Assembly (NCBI GenBank): GCA_013696105.1
Contig: JACCZE010000401.1
Location: forward strand, 1-41,120
Reading direction: 5' to 3'
Length of the DNA: 41,120 nt
Origin: Planctomycetota bacterium
GTDB taxonomy: Bacteria > Planctomycetota > UBA11346
Shown here: in pieces, positions 24,890 through 32,748 of the stretch
How positions within the stretch are numbered: position 1 is the stretch's first letter
Layout: every line of letters starts with the position of its first letter
Program-made: the position numbers and the translations under genes
Notes under the pieces: generated by a model
What the model was told of the DNA's origin: nothing
Database searches by the model: none
The model's input: the letters and a program-made list of their open reading frames with translations, nothing else

Positions 24890-25702
24890 ATGCCGGCGAC
24901 CGTTCCACCGGACCACCTGCCGATCCGCATCACCTCGCTGTACTACAAGGAGGCTGACCGCAGCTACTATTTCGGTCCGCATGCGCACAGCGTGCACCAG
25001 TGGTACGTGTGCCTGCATGGGGGCATGACCATCACGCTCGACGGCCGGCGCATCGATCTCGGCGCCGAGCAGTCGCTGCTGGTGAAGCCGGGGACGATGC
25101 GCGAGCCGCGCTGCCATCGCAAGGCTCCGGGGTACATGGTGGCGATGTTCACCTGCGTGGCGCTCGACGTGGCTCCGATCGCGGAACGGCCCCTCGACCT
25201 GCCGCACGACCTGCGCGACGACCTTCTCGCCCTGGTCGAGGAGCTGCGCGCGCCCAAGGGTGCCGAATCGTCGTACCTCACTGGCGTGCTGCTGACCCGC
25301 CTCCTGATCGGGCACAAACGCGCGGCGCTGGCGACCAAACCGCAGCTGTCCGGGCTGAATGCCCGCGGCCATCAGGAGGTGGTCGGCCACGCCGAGGCGT
25401 TCATGCAGCGCAACCTGTTCCGCCCCCTCGCGCGGGGGGAGATCGCGCGCGCGGTGAACCTCTCCGAGCCGCATCTGGCACGATTGTTCAAGGCCCTGCG
25501 CGGAAAGACCATCCTCGAACGACTCACCGAAATGCGCATCGACCAAGCGAAGGCGCTGCTGCGCGAAAGCAACCTCTCGGTCACGCGGATCTCCGGAGAG
25601 GTCGGCATAAGTTCTTTTAGTCACTTCGCTAAGATCTTCAGGAAGGCAGTAGGCGCGGCGCCATCGGACTATCGGCGCTCTGGCGGCCGCGTCTACGGCT
25701 GA
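24890..25702 (+). CDS. AraC-family transcriptional regulator
   Basis: This is a 270-aa regulator. The N-terminal cupin-like sensor domain has HAHSVHQWYVCLHGGMTITLDGRRIDL and LLVKPGTMREP. The C-terminal AraC domain has two helix-turn-helix units, GEIARAVNLSEPHLARLFKA and VTRISGEVGISSFSHFAKIFRKAVGAAPSDYR. It is the first gene of a co-directional run of sugar dehydrogenase and isomerase genes, so it probably senses a sugar or glycoside and controls them. The ligand is unknown. Confidence 0.92.
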   Translation: MPATVPPDHLPIRITSLYYKEADRSYYFGPHAHSVHQWYVCLHGGMTITLDGRRIDLGAEQSLLVKPGTMREPRCHRKAPGYMVAMFTCVALDVAPIAERPLDLPHDLRDDLLALVEELRAPKGAESSYLTGVLLTRLLIGHKRAALATKPQLSGLNARGHQEVVGHAEAFMQRNLFRPLARGEIARAVNLSEPHLARLFKALRGKTILERLTEMRIDQAKALLRESNLSVTRISGEVGISSFSHFAKIFRKAVGAAPSDYRRSGGRVYG

Positions 25703-25758
25703 TCGGATCGAGCACATACTGGATCGCTGGCTGCTAGCCAAGGCGACGCCCTTTCCCT

Positions 25759-26901
25759 ATGCTTTCGCGCATGGTCAGCACCCGCCTTCCCGTGCGCGCC
25801 GCCATCATCGGCTGCGGTGTCATCGGACCCACCCACGCGAAGGCCCTGTCGCTCGATGGGCGCGCTGGATTCGTGCTCGCATGCGACGTCGATCCGGCGG
25901 CTGCGGCCAGGTTGGGCGCGCCGCGCACCTCGGCCGATTGGCGCGACGCGCTCGATCCCTCGATCGATCTGGTGTGCGTGTGCACGCCGCACCACCTGCA
26001 TGCCGAGCAGGTGGTCGCCGCGCTCGCCGCCGGCAAGCATGTGCTGTGCGAGAAACCGCTGGCCACGACTCCCGACGACGTGCGACGCATGGTCGACGCG
26101 TCCGCGCTGGCCGAGAAGCGCGGCGTGGTCGCCAGCGGCGTGTTCCAGCATCGCTTCTCGCCGCTGGTCCGACGCCTGCACGAGCTGGTCCGCGGTGGCG
26201 ACTTCGGCGCGGTCCACAGCGGCGATATGACGGTGCGCTGCAAGCGCACCGAAGCCTATTACGCCAGCGGCCCCTGGCGCGGCAAGTGGGCGGGCGAGGG
26301 CGGCGGCCTGATGATCAATCAGGCGATCCACACCCTCGACCTGATGAATTGGTTCTGCGGCCGCGTGGTGTCGGTCGCGGGAACGGTCGAGCGGCGCAAG
26401 GTCCGCACCATCGAGGTCGAGGACTGGGCCGAGGCCACCGTGCGTTACGCACCCGAGCACGGTTCGTCGGGTGCGGTCGGCACGCTGCGCGCCGAGAATG
26501 ATCTCGCGACCGACTGGCAGAACACGGTCACGATCCGCCTCGCCCACGGCTCATTCACCATAGGCAACGGCAACCGCCTGACCCACATCGAGCATCCGAG
26601 CGCCGCGCTGTGCGCCGAGCTGCGCGCCTTCGACCAGATCCATCTCGACGGCTGCAAGCTGCCGGGCAAGGAATGCTACGGCGACCACCACGCGCTGCAG
26701 GTCCAGGACGTGCTTGGGGCGATCGTCGGCGGCCGCGCCCCCTTCGTCCGCCTGGCGGATGCGGCGCAATCCGCGCAGACCGTGCTGGCGCTCTACCACA
26801 GCGCCGCCACCGGCGGCGCTGTGGTGACGCTCACGGCGCCGGGATTCCGCCGCCCGACGCTCGCCCTCGCATCGGCCGCCGCATTCGCGGAGCAGGCTTG
26901 A
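25759..26901 (+). CDS. Gfo/Idh/MocA family oxidoreductase (1)
   Basis: This is a 380-aa NAD(P)-dependent dehydrogenase. The nucleotide-binding start is AAIIGCGVIGPTHAKAL, and the catalytic lysine lies in LCEKPLATT. The GFO_IDH_MocA C-terminal domain has a GEGGGLMINQAIHTLDLM block, with the histidine that usually takes part in catalysis. Related enzymes oxidise sugars, inositols or glycosides, often at C3. Start choice: ATG 25759 or ATG 25771 (MVSTR); both are plausible. The next gene is a second member of the same family 79 bases downstream, sharing the features TEAYYASG and GEGGG. Confidence 0.9.
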   Translation: MLSRMVSTRLPVRAAIIGCGVIGPTHAKALSLDGRAGFVLACDVDPAAAARLGAPRTSADWRDALDPSIDLVCVCTPHHLHAEQVVAALAAGKHVLCEKPLATTPDDVRRMVDASALAEKRGVVASGVFQHRFSPLVRRLHELVRGGDFGAVHSGDMTVRCKRTEAYYASGPWRGKWAGEGGGLMINQAIHTLDLMNWFCGRVVSVAGTVERRKVRTIEVEDWAEATVRYAPEHGSSGAVGTLRAENDLATDWQNTVTIRLAHGSFTIGNGNRLTHIEHPSAALCAELRAFDQIHLDGCKLPGKECYGDHHALQVQDVLGAIVGGRAPFVRLADAAQSAQTVLALYHSAATGGAVVTLTAPGFRRPTLALASAAAFAEQA

Positions 26902-26980
26902 CCGCTCCGCGCTGGCCGTCGCCGCAGCATCGGCCACCATCGTCTCCGACCTCCATCAACAGCTCCAGCAAGGAATCGTC

Positions 26981-28162
26981 ATGACCACTCCCGCGCATGT
27001 CCGCATCGGCGTCATCGGCGTCGGCACCATGGGTTCGCACCACGTCGAGCTGCTCCTGAACAAGAAGGTGCCACGCGCGGATCTGCAGGCCGTGTGCGAC
27101 GTCGACCCGGAGCGCATCGCGAAATACTCGACCGTCCGCGCCTTCACCGACAGCCGCCAGCTGATCCGCTCGGGCCTGGTCGACGCGGTCATCGTCGCTA
27201 CCCCGCACTTCGACCACACCACCATCGGCATCGACGCGCTCGAGAACGGGCTGCACCTCCTGACCGAGAAGCCGATCTCGGTGCACAAGGCCGACTGCGA
27301 GAAGCTGATCGACGCCTACAAGAAACGCCCGAAGAAGTCCCAGCTCTTCGGCGCCGTCTTCCAGGTGCGCACCGAGCCCGCGTTCATCAAGGTGCACCAG
27401 CTGATCCAGTCGGGCGAGCTCGGAGAGATCCGCCGCATCAACTGGATCCAGACCGACTACTACCGCACCGAAGCCTACTACGCGTCGGGCGGCTGGCGCG
27501 CGACCTGGCGCGGCGAAGGCGGCGGCGTGCTGACCAACCAGTGCCCGCACACCCTGGACCTGATGCAGTGGCTGTTCGGCCTGCCGAGCAAGGTGCGCGC
27601 CTTCTGCGGCATGGGCCGCTGGCACAACATCGAGGTCGAGGACCAGGTCTCGGCGTACCTCGAGTACCCCAATGGCGCGACCGGCGTGTTCGTCGCCACC
27701 ACCGGCGAGGCCCCCGGCACCAACCGCCTCGAGATCGCGGCCGAGAACGGCAAGGTGGTGGTCGAGAACGGCAAGATCACCTGGACCAAGAACGTGATGC
27801 CGATGACGGAGTTCTCGAAGACCACGACCGAGCGCTTCGCGCGTCCGGAGGTGTGGAACATCGACATCCCGGCGCACGGCGAGGCCCTGCGCCACCTCGG
27901 CATCATCCAGAACTTCTGCGATGCCGTCCTCGACGGCAAGCCGCTGATCGCCCCCGCCGTCGAAGGCATCCACTCGGTCGAGCTGGGCAATGCGATGGTG
28001 CTGTCCTCCATCCTCGACAAGACGCTCGAACTGCCCTTGGACAGCGCGATGGTCGAGAAGCAGTACCAGAAGCTGATCCGCGAATCGAAGTTCGAGAAGA
28101 AGAAGGTCGCCAAGGTCGCCAAGGCCGCCGGCGGCGACTTCGAGAAATCCATCCACCGCTGA
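26981..28162 (+). CDS. Gfo/Idh/MocA family oxidoreductase (2)
   Basis: This is a 393-aa dehydrogenase that looks like a diverged paralogue of the gene before it. The Rossmann motif is GVIGVGTMGSHH, catalytic lysine in TEKPISVHK, shared TEAYYASGGWRATWRGEGGG, then NQCPHTLDLMQW. An AAGGA-like ribosome site (AGCAAGGAA) precedes the ATG at 26981. The C-terminal tail is lysine-rich (EKKKVAKVAKAA), unlike gene 1. Two paralogous dehydrogenases next to two TIM-barrel isomerases suggest paired oxidation and reduction of a sugar, but the substrate cannot be read. Confidence 0.92.
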   Translation: MTTPAHVRIGVIGVGTMGSHHVELLLNKKVPRADLQAVCDVDPERIAKYSTVRAFTDSRQLIRSGLVDAVIVATPHFDHTTIGIDALENGLHLLTEKPISVHKADCEKLIDAYKKRPKKSQLFGAVFQVRTEPAFIKVHQLIQSGELGEIRRINWIQTDYYRTEAYYASGGWRATWRGEGGGVLTNQCPHTLDLMQWLFGLPSKVRAFCGMGRWHNIEVEDQVSAYLEYPNGATGVFVATTGEAPGTNRLEIAAENGKVVVENGKITWTKNVMPMTEFSKTTTERFARPEVWNIDIPAHGEALRHLGIIQNFCDAVLDGKPLIAPAVEGIHSVELGNAMVLSSILDKTLELPLDSAMVEKQYQKLIRESKFEKKKVAKVAKAAGGDFEKSIHR

Positions 28163-28193
28163 CGCACCAGCGCGGCCTGTCCGAAAGCCCTCG

Positions 28194-29000
28194 ATGCACG
28201 CCTCCCAGATCGCGCTGCAGCTCTACACGCTGCGCGACCGCTGCGCCACCGCCGCCGATCTCGCGACCACCATCGCGCGGGTGAGGAAGATCGGCTATAC
28301 GGCGGTGCAGATCAGTGGCGTCGGCCCGATCCCGGAGACCGAGATCGTGCGCATCTGCCGCGGCGAGGGCGTGGCCATCTGCGCCACGCATGAACCGGGG
28401 AAGACCATCGTCGAGGAGCCGCAGAAGGTCATCGACCGTCTCGGCGCGCTGGGATGCCGGCACACCGCGTATCCGCACCCGCACATCAAGCCGACCACCC
28501 TCGACGAGGCGCTGGCGATCGCCGCGCAGCTCGACCGCGCCGGCGAGGCCCTGCGCAAGGCCGGCATGGTCCTGACCTACCACAACCACGCGCTCGAATT
28601 CCGAAAGTTCGGCGGGCGCACCTGGCTCGACATCCTCTACTCGGAGACCGATCCACGGAACCTGCAAGGCGAGATCGACACCTACTGGGTGCAGACCGGC
28701 GGCGGCGATCCGGTGGCGTGGTGCCGGCGGCTCTACCGCCGGCTGCCGCTCCTGCACCTCAAGGACTACGGCATCGACGATCAGAACAAGCCGACGATGA
28801 TGGAGATCGGCAACGGCGTGCTCGACTGGCCGGCGATCATCTCGGCCGCGGACGACGCCGGCACCGAGTGGTTCATCGTCGAGCAGGACATCTGTCCCGC
28901 TGATCCCTTCGACTCGATCACGCAGAGCCTCCGCTTCCTGGCCCAGCTGGCGAGCGAGCGCCGCGGCACGCCTGCCGCCGCGCCAGTCCCCACCCGATAG
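28194..29000 (+). CDS. Sugar phosphate isomerase/epimerase family TIM barrel (1)
   Basis: This is a 268-aa xylose-isomerase-like TIM barrel (AP_endonuc_2 fold). Recognisable features are ALQLYTLRD at the first strand, YTAVQISG, LTYHNHALEF with its metal-ligand histidine, LLHLKDYG and EWFIVEQD near the C-terminus. Proteins of this type are annotated as sugar phosphate isomerases or epimerases, IolE-like dehydratases, or parts of glycoside-cleaving complexes. It follows the second dehydrogenase by 31 bases and precedes a second barrel by 8, so the set is probably one operon. Confidence 0.88.
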   Translation: MHASQIALQLYTLRDRCATAADLATTIARVRKIGYTAVQISGVGPIPETEIVRICRGEGVAICATHEPGKTIVEEPQKVIDRLGALGCRHTAYPHPHIKPTTLDEALAIAAQLDRAGEALRKAGMVLTYHNHALEFRKFGGRTWLDILYSETDPRNLQGEIDTYWVQTGGGDPVAWCRRLYRRLPLLHLKDYGIDDQNKPTMMEIGNGVLDWPAIISAADDAGTEWFIVEQDICPADPFDSITQSLRFLAQLASERRGTPAAAPVPTR

Positions 29001-29008
29001 AGGTCGCC

Positions 29009-29974
29009 ATGTACTTCACCGGATTCGCCGACGAGGCCGCCCACTCCATCGATGGCCAGATCCGCGCCACCAAGGAACTGGGCTGGCGATGGATCGAGTC
29101 GCGCAAGATCGACGGCGCCAACATCCACGATATCCCCGACCAGGCCTTCGACGCGGTGTGCGCCAAGCTCGAGGCCGCGGGCGTGGGCATCAACTGCTTC
29201 GGCTCGGCGATCGCGAACTGGGGCAAGAAGATCGATGAGCCCAACGAGCCGTCGATGGCCGAGGCCAAGCGCGCCATCCCGCGCATGCGCCGCCTGGGCA
29301 CCAAGCTGATCCGCGTCATGAGCTACGCCGTTCTGCCAGGGAAGCCCGCCCACGAGCAGATGGAGGACGAGCGCTTCCGCCGCCTGCGCGACCTGACCGC
29401 GCTGTTCCTCGACGCCGGCATCCAGCCGGTGCACGAGAATTGCATGAATTACGGCGGCATGGGCTGGCGGTACTCGCTGCGCATCGTCGAACGCGTGCCC
29501 GGACTCAAGCTGGTGTTCGACACCGGCAACTGCGTGCACAGCGACGACGTCGACGCTGCCGCGAGCGCGGATGGCAAGCGGCCGCGCCAATCGTCATGGG
29601 ACTTCTACACCAACGTGCGCGAGCACATCGCCTACATGCACATCAAGGACGCGCGCTGGGACGCGGCCGCGGGAGCCGGCATCCATACCTTCCCGGGCGA
29701 GGGCCAGGCCGACGTGAAGCGCATCGTCGCTGATCTGCTCGCGCGCGGCTATGACGGCGGATTCTCGATGGAGCCCCACCTGGCCGTCGTCCACCACGAC
29801 CCGACGCTGAGCTCGCCGGAATCGATCATGTACGCCAACTATGTGGAATACGGCCGCCGCTTCATGCGCCTGGTCGAAGAGGCTGTTAGTGCAGGGGCTG
29901 GCGCCCCTACGGCACGGAACGTGCCTACCCCCGGGCTTTGTCGCGGCTCGATCACTTCGGCTTCGCCTCCGTAA
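29009..29974 (+). CDS. Sugar phosphate isomerase/epimerase family TIM barrel (2), repeat-derived C-terminus
   Basis: This is a 321-aa TIM-barrel protein with a good GAGGT ribosome site before ATG 29009. Likely metal ligands lie in PVHENC, LVFDTGNC, YMHIKDARW and GFSMEPH. It is not closely similar to the preceding barrel, so the two may catalyse different steps. The natural domain ends around RRFMRLVEEA (residue 292). The last 29 residues are encoded by family B unit B3 (AGAGAPTARNVPTPGLCRG and on), so the repeat supplies a new C-terminus and stop. Whether the tail matters is unknown; the catalytic domain looks intact. Confidence 0.88.
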   Translation: MYFTGFADEAAHSIDGQIRATKELGWRWIESRKIDGANIHDIPDQAFDAVCAKLEAAGVGINCFGSAIANWGKKIDEPNEPSMAEAKRAIPRMRRLGTKLIRVMSYAVLPGKPAHEQMEDERFRRLRDLTALFLDAGIQPVHENCMNYGGMGWRYSLRIVERVPGLKLVFDTGNCVHSDDVDAAASADGKRPRQSSWDFYTNVREHIAYMHIKDARWDAAAGAGIHTFPGEGQADVKRIVADLLARGYDGGFSMEPHLAVVHHDPTLSSPESIMYANYVEYGRRFMRLVEEAVSAGAGAPTARNVPTPGLCRGSITSASPP

Positions 29975-30006
29975 TCGTGGCGGCATCGGCTGCGCCGATT
30001 GTATGC
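29883..30006 (+). repeat. Family B repeat, unit B3 (short form, partly coding)
   Basis: This unit ends early at GTATGC and passes straight into B4. Hairpin 2 is GGCACGGAACGTGCC. Hairpin 3 (GATCACTTCGGC/GCCTCCGTAATC) is imperfectly paired. Its first 92 bases are translated as the C-terminus of the upstream isomerase-like gene. Confidence 0.88.
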
Positions 30007-30151
30007 CTGTTTGTGCAGGGGCTGTCGCCCCTACGGCCCGTGCCGGGCCTACCCCCGGGCTTTGTCGCGGCTCGATGTCGTCGGGAACCTCCGACATCGT
30101 AGCGGCATCGGCTGCGCCGATTATATGCCGCCACCGCCGCTCGGCGCCCGA
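30007..30151 (+). repeat. Family B repeat, unit B4 (full form)
   Basis: This is a complete unit with hairpin 2 GGCCCGTGCCGGGCC and hairpin 3 GATGTCG/CGACATC. The constant GCGGCAT/ATGCCGC hairpin and the CGCCGCTCGGCGCCCGA end are present. Confidence 0.88.
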
Positions 30152-30152
30152 G

Positions 30153-30276
30153 CTTTTTGTGCAGGGCTGTCGCCCCTACGGTGCCTGAGAGGCGCCTACC
30201 CCCGGGCTTTGTCGCGGCTCGTTTTCAGCGGTAAGCCGCTGAAAACGTGGCGGCATTGCCTGCGGCGATTGTATGC
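30153..30276 (+). repeat. Family B repeat, unit B5 (short form)
   Basis: This short unit ends at GTATGC, like B3. Hairpin 2 is GGTGCCTGAGAGGCGCC, with one G-T wobble. Hairpin 3 is a perfect 11-bp stem, GTTTTCAGCGG/CCGCTGAAAAC, quite different in sequence from the other copies. Confidence 0.88.
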
Positions 30277-30423
30277 CTGTTTGTGCAGGGGCTGTCGCCC
30301 CTACGGCGCCTGAGAGGCGCCTACCCCCGGGCTTTGTCGCGGCTCGATGTCGTCGGGAACCTCCGACATCGTGGCGGCATCGGCTGCGCCGATTATATGC
30401 CGCCACCGCCGCTCGGCGCCCGA
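30277..30423 (+). repeat. Family B repeat, unit B6 (full form)
   Basis: This complete unit ends the four-unit array about 126 bases before the ammonium transporter. Hairpin 2 is GGCGCCTGAGAGGCGCC and hairpin 3 is GATGTCG/CGACATC, as in B4. It is followed by GGAGAA, as B2 is. Confidence 0.88.
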
Positions 30424-30549
30424 GGAGAACCGAGAACCATCTGCCATTCACCACGCGCCTGCTCCTCCTGGCCTAGGGCCACCCCTGCTCCCCAATTGCC
30501 GGCTGGGTCGGACACGGTAACACCCGCGCTACACTTGCCGTGGGGTCCG

Positions 30550-31890
30550 ATGAGCCATCTGCTGAAATCCCTCTGTCCGCCGCTGGGCGCGCTGCTCCTG
30601 GCGTGGCTGCTCATTCCTGCGACAGCCGGCGCGGCCGAGCCGCCGGCCATCGATTCGGGCGATACCGCCTGGGTGCTGGTGGCCACGGCCTTGGTCCTGT
30701 TCATGACCATCCCGGGACTGTCGCTGCTGTATGCGGGCATGGTCCGGGCGAAGAACGCACTGTCGATCTTCATGCAGTGCTTCGCCATCACCAGTCTGGT
30801 GACCGTGCTGTGGATGGCCTACGGCTACAGCCTGGCCTTCGATACGACCGGCCAGAGCGAAGGCCAGATCACCCTGCATTCGTTCATCGGCTCGTTCAGC
30901 AAGGCCTTCCTCGCCGGAGTCACGCCGACCAGCGCCGTCGGCACCATCCCCGAATCGGTATTCATCTGCTTCCAGCTCACCTTCGCGATCATCACGCCCG
31001 CGCTGATCATCAGCGCGTTCGCCGAACGCGTGAAGTTCTCGGCGATCATGATCTTCACGGCCATCTGGCTGACCGTGGTCTACCTGCCGATCTGCCACAT
31101 GACGTGGTCTGGGCCCGGCGCGCTGTTCGTCGATTTCGGCGTCTTCGATTTCGCCGGCGGCTGCGTGGTCGAGACCTGCTCGGGAGTGTCCGGACTGGTC
31201 GCGGCCCTGGTGGTCGGGCGGCGCATGGGATATCCGCACACGCCGATGCTGCCGCATTCGGTGGCGCTCGCGGTGGTCGGTGGCGGCATGCTGTGGGTCG
31301 GCTGGTTCGGCTTCAACGCGGGCAGTGCGGTGTCGGCCGGCGGCAAGGCGGGCATGGCGATGCTCACCACCCATGTCGCCTCGGCGGTCGCGGCGTGCGT
31401 GTGGATGGGCATCGAGTGGATCCGCTTCGGCAAGCCGAGCGCGCTCGGCATCGTCACCGGTTCGCTCGCGGGACTCGTCGCCATCACGCCCGCCTGCGGC
31501 TACGTCGAGCTGCCGGGGGCGATGGCGATCGGCGCCAGCGCCTGCGTGGCCTGCTACCTGTTCGTCTCGGTGCTCAAGCGCCGCTTCGGCTACGATGACA
31601 CCCTGGACGTGTTCGGGGTGCACGGCATCGGCGGCATCGTCGGCACCATCCTGCTCGCCTGCTTCGCCACCGAGGCGATGGTCGGCAAGCCCGTGGACAT
31701 GGCCGCGCAGCTGTGGGCCCAGACCAAGTCGGTGGCGATCACCATCGCATGGGCCGCTGCGGGCACCTTCATCGTGATCAAACTCATCGACCTCACCATG
31801 GGCCTGCGCGTGCCTCCGCATGTCGAGGCAGCGGGCGTCGACCTCGACCAGCACAACGAGGTCGCGTACAGCCTCGAAGAGCGCGTCTGA
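30550..31890 (+). CDS. amt: Ammonium transporter (Amt family), Glu-type twin-His variant
   Basis: This is a 446-aa Amt protein from ATG 30550, with a signal-like first segment (about 1-29) and about 11 membrane helices. Family signatures are SLLYAGMVRAKNALS, FAIITPALI, HMTWSGPGALF, GWFGFNAGSA and DVFGVHGIGGIVGT. In E. coli AmtB the first pore histidine lies in AGGTVVHIN; here the aligned segment is AGGCVVETC, giving Glu208. The second pore histidine is kept (H358 in GVHGIGG). No P-II (glnK) gene is adjacent. The ORF track's start at 30247 lies inside the B repeats and is rejected. The transport function is secure; the pore chemistry is probably altered. Confidence 0.95.
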   Translation: MSHLLKSLCPPLGALLLAWLLIPATAGAAEPPAIDSGDTAWVLVATALVLFMTIPGLSLLYAGMVRAKNALSIFMQCFAITSLVTVLWMAYGYSLAFDTTGQSEGQITLHSFIGSFSKAFLAGVTPTSAVGTIPESVFICFQLTFAIITPALIISAFAERVKFSAIMIFTAIWLTVVYLPICHMTWSGPGALFVDFGVFDFAGGCVVETCSGVSGLVAALVVGRRMGYPHTPMLPHSVALAVVGGGMLWVGWFGFNAGSAVSAGGKAGMAMLTTHVASAVAACVWMGIEWIRFGKPSALGIVTGSLAGLVAITPACGYVELPGAMAIGASACVACYLFVSVLKRRFGYDDTLDVFGVHGIGGIVGTILLACFATEAMVGKPVDMAAQLWAQTKSVAITIAWAAAGTFIVIKLIDLTMGLRVPPHVEAAGVDLDQHNEVAYSLEERV

Positions 31891-31973
31891 TCACGCCGGA
31901 CGGGGTGGCGTTCGGCGTTCGCTCTGCCGACGCTCCGGCTTGGAGTCCCCTTCCGCCACGCTAGACCACCATC

Positions 31974-32684
31974 ATGCCCGACTGGCTCCATCAGCTGTAT
32001 TCCGAAGAAGGCATCCAACGCCTGATCTACGCCTTCGGGCTGGTCGCCATCATTGGCATCGTCTTCGCCGAGACCGGCCTCCTGATCGGGTTCTTCCTGC
32101 CGGGCGACAGCCTGCTGTTCATCGGCGGGGTGCTGTGCGCAATCAACTTGCTCGATCCTGGCCAGCCGCCGCCGCTGGCTTACTGGACCATGACCCTCTC
32201 GCTGTGCGTCGCCGCGATCGCCGGCGATTGGCTGAACTTCTGGATGGGGAAATGGACCGGATCGCGGATATGGGAACGGCGCGACGGTCGGTTCTTCAAG
32301 CGCCGCTATCTGCTCGAAGCCAAGCGCTTCTACGAGCACCACGGCGGAATCTCCCTGGCCCTGGCCCGGTTCATCCCCATCGCCCGCACCTTCGTGCCGT
32401 TCGCCGCCGGCATGTCGCGCATGCCGTTCCGCTCGTTCATGTTCTGGAACATCGGCGGCGCGGTGACCTGGGTGTTCGCGGTGGTCAGCGCCGGCTATTT
32501 CTTCGGTCAGGTGCCGTTCGTGCGCAAGCACCTCGAGCTGATCATCCTGTCCATCGTCTTCATCTCCGTGCTGCCGGTAGCGGTGGCGGCCTTCAAGCGC
32601 TGGCGCTCGGGTCCGCCCGCGGAGCTCGCCGAGGACGCGGCCGCCGCCGCGGCCGCCGGGCAGCGCACGGCACCTCCACCCTGA
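31974..32684 (+). CDS. DedA-family (VTT domain) membrane protein
   Basis: This is a 236-aa membrane protein of the DedA family. Typical features are the re-entrant motif FAETGLLIGFFLPGDSLLFIGG, GDWLNFWMGKW and the conserved arginine block ALARFIPIARTFVPFAAGMSRM. DedA proteins help recycle undecaprenyl phosphate or other lipids across the inner membrane and support envelope stability. The Ala-rich tail (EDAAAAAAAGQRTAPPP) is unusual but low in complexity. The start is ATG 31974, 83 bases after amt. Confidence 0.93.
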   Translation: MPDWLHQLYSEEGIQRLIYAFGLVAIIGIVFAETGLLIGFFLPGDSLLFIGGVLCAINLLDPGQPPPLAYWTMTLSLCVAAIAGDWLNFWMGKWTGSRIWERRDGRFFKRRYLLEAKRFYEHHGGISLALARFIPIARTFVPFAAGMSRMPFRSFMFWNIGGAVTWVFAVVSAGYFFGQVPFVRKHLELIILSIVFISVLPVAVAAFKRWRSGPPAELAEDAAAAAAAGQRTAPPP

Positions 32685-32748
32685 TTCCAGACCCATTGCA
32701 GCCGGCCATGGCCCCTGGACACGACCGGTGACAGCGGAACATGGCTGC

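Noticed and set aside
30247-30549. 101-residue N-terminal extension of the ammonium transporter
   Set aside because: It is translated from family B repeats; ATG 30550 gives the expected signal segment and first helix.
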